Source: Streptomyces sp. MH60 | Lineage (GTDB): Bacteria; Actinomycetota; Actinomycetes; Streptomycetales; Streptomycetaceae | Direction of reading: 5' to 3' | Assembly: GCF_002939385.1 (NCBI RefSeq) | Contig: NZ_MULI01000034.1 | Span: 1-64,000, forward strand | DNA length: 64,000 nt | Position numbers and translations under genes: made by a program | In this document: one piece after another, positions 61,283 through 64,000 of the stretch | Layout of the letters: each line of letters starts with the position of its first letter | Position numbering within the stretch: the stretch's first letter is position 1 | The notes under the pieces: generated by a model | Database searches by the model: none | The model's input: the letters and a program-made list of their open reading frames with translations, nothing else | Told to the model about the DNA's origin: nothing

Positions 61283-62281
61283 GTGATCGAGCTCGAGGGG
61301 GTTCCCGAGCTGGTCGACCCGGTCATGGTGGCCGCGTTCGAGGGCTGGAACGATGCCGGTGACGCCGCCTCCACCGCGGTCGCGCATCTCGACAGGGAGT
61401 GGAAGGGCGAGGTGTTCGCGGCCCTGGACGCCGAGGACTACTACGACTTCCAGGTCAACCGTCCCACGGTGTTCATGGAGGACGGCGTACGCAAGATCAC
61501 CTGGCCGACGACCAGACTGTCGGTGGTCCGCGTCGGCGGCGACAAGCCGCGCGACCTCGTCCTCGTCCGTGGCATCGAACCGTCCATGCGCTGGCGTTCG
61601 TTCTGCAACGAGCTGCTCGGTTTCGCCCACGAGCTGGGCGTCGAGCTGGTGGTCGTCCTGGGCGCCCTGCTGGGCGACACGCCGCACACCCGTCCGGTGC
61701 CGATCAGCGGGACCACGTCGGACGCCGACCTGGCCCGGCGCATGGACCTGGAGGAGACCAAGTACGAGGGGCCCACGGGCATCGTCGGCATCCTCCAGGA
61801 GGCGTGCACGCACGCGGGCGTGCCGGCCGTGTCGCTGTGGGCGGCGGTGCCGCACTACGTGTCGCAGCCGCCGAACCCGAAGGCCACGCTGGCCCTGCTG
61901 AACCGGCTGGAGGACCTGATCGGCGTGCGGGTCCCGCTGGGCGAGCTGCCCGAGGACGCGCGTGCCTGGCAGGTGGGCGTGGACCAGCTGGCCGCGGAGG
62001 ACAGCGAGGTGGCCGAGTACGTGCAGTCGCTGGAGGAGGCCCGGGACACGGCGGAGCTGCCGGAGGCGTCGGGCGAGGCGATCGCGCGGGAGTTCGAGCG
62101 GTATCTGCGACGCAGGGACGGGTCCGGACCGGGGCCCGGGGGGCCCGGTGGGCACGCCACGGCGGACGGGGGCGACGGGCCGGCCGGTACGCCGTTCCTG
62201 CGGGACAACCCGAGCGGGCGGACTCGGCCGCCGCGGCCGCCGAAGGCGGGCGGGGACGACGAGGAGTCTTCGGAGGACTGA
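61283..62281 (+). CDS. parJ: PAC2 family protein, ParJ-like
   Basis: The 332-residue protein has the PAC2 (proteasome assembly chaperone 2-like) fold: MVAAFEGWNDAGDAASTAVAHLDREW, LVLVRGIEPSMRWRSFCNELLGFA, LGALLGDTPHTRPVPI and VSLWAAVPHYVSQPPNPKATLALL. A disordered Gly/Pro/acidic tail (about 280-332) follows. In S. coelicolor the protein encoded between glpD and mshC (SCO1662) is ParJ, a partner of the partitioning ATPase ParA. The same position here supports the name. GTG 61283 has AAGGAGG 7 bases upstream. It is convergent with mshC. Confidence 0.85.
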   Translation: MIELEGVPELVDPVMVAAFEGWNDAGDAASTAVAHLDREWKGEVFAALDAEDYYDFQVNRPTVFMEDGVRKITWPTTRLSVVRVGGDKPRDLVLVRGIEPSMRWRSFCNELLGFAHELGVELVVVLGALLGDTPHTRPVPISGTTSDADLARRMDLEETKYEGPTGIVGILQEACTHAGVPAVSLWAAVPHYVSQPPNPKATLALLNRLEDLIGVRVPLGELPEDARAWQVGVDQLAAEDSEVAEYVQSLEEARDTAELPEASGEAIAREFERYLRRRDGSGPGPGGPGGHATADGGDGPAGTPFLRDNPSGRTRPPRPPKAGGDDEESSED

Positions 62282-62302
62282 GCCCGGTCGGTCGGATGTG
62301 GA

Positions 62303-62335
62303 TGAGGGGCGTTTCCCTGGTGGGAGCGCCCCTCA
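62303..62335. terminator. convergent terminator between PAC2 gene and mshC
   Basis: Arms TGAGGGGCG and CGCCCCTCA (9 bp) enclose an inner TCCC/GGGA stem just after the PAC2 stop. Confidence 0.75.
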
Positions 62336-62468
62336 GTCGTTCGGCCGGGGTCACCGCGGGGGGCGAACCGGCGCTTGCCGGGTGCCGCTGCGCCCACCCG
62401 TGCCGCCCCAGCGGCGCGACTGCCCACAGCCACGCGGGGGCGGCCGACCGCGGCTGGGCGACGGGGGC

Positions 62469-63698
62469 TTACAGGGCCACGCCCAGCAACGCGTCCACCG
62501 CGCGGGAGACGACTCCCGGGGCGCCGGTGTCCGTGCCGCCCGACTCCTGCTGGAGAGCGGCCCAGCGGTCGATCGCGTCGAGGGCGGCCGGGGAGTCCAG
62601 GTCGTTGGCCAGGGCCTCGCGGATCTCGTCGACCAGGGTTTCGGCGGGCGGGCCGTCGGGGCGGGAGACGGCGGCGCGCCAGCGGTCGAGGCGGGCGAGG
62701 GCGTCCTGAAGCACCTGGTCGGTCCACTCCCAGTCGGAGCGGTAGTGGTGGGCGAGCAGCGTGAGCCGGATGGCGGCCGGGTCGACGCCCTCGCGACGCA
62801 GCTGCGACACGAAGACCAGGTTGCCCTTGGACTTGGACATCTTCTCGCCGTCGAGACCGACCATGCCGGCGTGCACGTACGCCTTGGCCATGGGGAACTC
62901 GCCGGTGAGCGCCTGGGCGTGCGAGGCGCCCATCTCGTGGTGCGGGAAGGCGAGGTCGGAGCCGCCGCCCTGGACGTCGAAGCCCATGCCGAGGTGGTCG
63001 AGGGCGATGGCGACGCACTCGATGTGCCAGCCGGGGCGTCCGCGGCCGAGCGTGCCGCCGTCCCAGCTGGGCTCGCCCTCGCGGGCGGCCATCCACAGCA
63101 TCGGGTCGAGCGGGTTCTTCTTGCCGGGCCGGTCGGGGTCGCCGCCGCGCTCGGCGGAAAGCTGCCGCATCGCGGCGGCGTCGAGGTGGGAGACGCTGCC
63201 GAAGTGCGGGTCCGCCTCGACGGAGAAGTAGACGTCGCCCTCGAGTTCGTAGGCCGCGCCGGCGTCGCGCAGCCGCTCGACGAGCGGGACGATGCCGGGT
63301 ATGGCCTCGACGGCGCCTATGTAGTGCCGCGGCGGGAGCATCCGCAGCGCCGTCATGTCCTCGCGGAAGAGGGCGGTCTCCTGCTCGGCGAGGGCGGTCC
63401 AGTCGACCCCGTCGCGCACGGCCCGCTCCAGGAGCGGGTCGTCCACGTCGGTGACGTTCTGGACGTAGTGGACCTGCCGCTTGGTGTCGAGCCACACGCG
63501 CTGCACGAGGTCGAACGCGTTGTAGGTCGCCGCGTGCCCCATGTGGGTGGCGTCGTACGGCGTGATGCCGCAGACGTAGATACGGGCGACGGGACCGGGG
63601 TCGAGGGTGACGAGGCCGCCGGTCGCGGTGTCGTGGATCCTCAGGTCGCGGCCCTGACCAGGCAGGGCGGGGACCTCGGAAGCGGGCCAGGCATGCAT
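62469..63698 (-). CDS. mshC: MshC, L-cysteine:GlcN-Ins ligase (mycothiol biosynthesis)
   Basis: The 409-residue enzyme resembles a cysteinyl-tRNA synthetase without the anticodon domain. It has the HIGH-type [15 protein letters not shown], the zinc ligands around [27 protein letters not shown] and FPHHEM, and [15 protein letters not shown] (KMSKS). It joins cysteine to the glucosaminyl-inositol precursor of mycothiol. Its length and location beside the PAC2 gene match actinobacterial mshC. ATG 63698 has no strong ribosome site. Confidence 0.95.
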   Translation of the reverse strand: MHAWPASEVPALPGQGRDLRIHDTATGGLVTLDPGPVARIYVCGITPYDATHMGHAATYNAFDLVQRVWLDTKRQVHYVQNVTDVDDPLLERAVRDGVDWTALAEQETALFREDMTALRMLPPRHYIGAVEAIPGIVPLVERLRDAGAAYELEGDVYFSVEADPHFGSVSHLDAAAMRQLSAERGGDPDRPGKKNPLDPMLWMAAREGEPSWDGGTLGRGRPGWHIECVAIALDHLGMGFDVQGGGSDLAFPHHEMGASHAQALTGEFPMAKAYVHAGMVGLDGEKMSKSKGNLVFVSQLRREGVDPAAIRLTLLAHHYRSDWEWTDQVLQDALARLDRWRAAVSRPDGPPAETLVDEIREALANDLDSPAALDAIDRWAALQQESGGTDTGAPGVVSRAVDALLGVAL

Positions 63699-63801
63699 GT
63701 CATGAGCCTAACCGGACGGATGTTCCGTACACGAACCGGACCGGGCCGGATGGCCGGTAAGGCGCTCTTGCGCGGCACCGGCCGCTGTGCGGGCGGGGCG
63801 C

Positions 63802-64000
63802 CTACACCGGCGGCCAGGGGATGGCCGGCCACTCGCCGCTCGGTTCGGGGTGCTTCCCGGAGGCCAGCAGGGCGTCGACCCGCGCGCGCGTGGCGTCGAG
63901 TTCGGCGGGGGTGATGAGCGCCGCGAGCCGGATGGCCAGGGTGCCGCCGTCCTTCAGTGCCTCCCTGAGGGCGTCGAGGACCGCCAGTGCCTCCCCGGTG
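63802..64000 (-). CDS. 3' end of an unidentified gene
   Basis: An open frame enters from the right edge on the minus strand and stops at 63802-63804 (TAG). The visible 65 residues read as regular helices (REALKDGGTLAIRLAALITP, ELDATRARVDALLA) and end EWPAIPWPPV. Third positions are G/C-rich. It lies just upstream of mshC (103 bases). No family is recognised from this fragment. Confidence 0.65.
   Translation of the reverse strand, partial: TGEALAVLDALREALKDGGTLAIRLAALITPAELDATRARVDALLASGKHPEPSGEWPAIPWPPV

Overview
The window comes from a high-GC actinomycete chromosome, almost certainly a Streptomyces. The evidence is strong third-position G/C bias, frequent GTG/TTG starts, a conservon, a Pup-proteasome cluster, mycothiol biosynthesis (mshC) and a gylR-type glycerol operon. 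Gene order closely matches what I remember of the S. coelicolor core chromosome around SCO1609-SCO1664. That synteny is from memory and was not searched.

Layout. Positions 1-7.9 kb: a truncated Pro-rich protein, a PLP-fold deaminase/aldolase and a DUF2510 membrane protein. They are followed by a gamma-glutamylation locus (SDR, aldehyde dehydrogenase and GlnA4-like glutamine synthetase, divergent from a FadR-type regulator and a C26 gamma-glutamyl hydrolase). 8-15.5 kb: LysR with a divergent TDT carrier, a metal-receptor-like protein with an XRE-cupin regulator, and a betaine-type ABC transporter whose permease is fused to two tandem substrate-binding domains. 15.7-19.3 kb: 5'-3' exonuclease, a siderophore-interacting reductase behind an iron box, a GNAT, and an RluA-type pseudouridine synthase. 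19.3-23.9 kb: the conservon rarABCDE (cvn9-like), ending in a CYP157C-type P450 that lacks the ExxR motif.

24.3-43.0 kb is the Pup-proteasome supercluster. It runs helY, tatC, tatA, two small unknowns, pafC, pafB, two FKBPs, pafA, an MFS exporter with a divergent LacI regulator, prcA, prcB, an HNH endonuclease VII-like gene, pup, dop and arc (mpa). Pup ends in Gly-Gly-Glu. A match to the PafBC-dependent (RecA-NDp) promoter lies just before helY, which links the pafBC regulator genes to the helicase at the other end of their neighbourhood.

43.3-51.9 kb: ferredoxin, a small exported protein, TrmI tRNA m1A58 methyltransferase, an S2P/M50 protease with a repeat-rich N-terminus, a RecB-family nuclease, an orphan NarL-type response regulator, a peptide-binding lipoprotein and a HAD phosphatase. 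52-64 kb: cobalamin-dependent methionine synthase metH, then gylR and glpF-glpK-glpD with matching palindromic operators. These are followed by a PAC2 (ParJ-like) gene, convergent mshC, and the 3' end of an unidentified gene. Several perfect long hairpins without U-tracts mark operon ends. I saw no tRNA, rRNA, CRISPR array, transposase or phage module; the region reads as conserved core chromosome.
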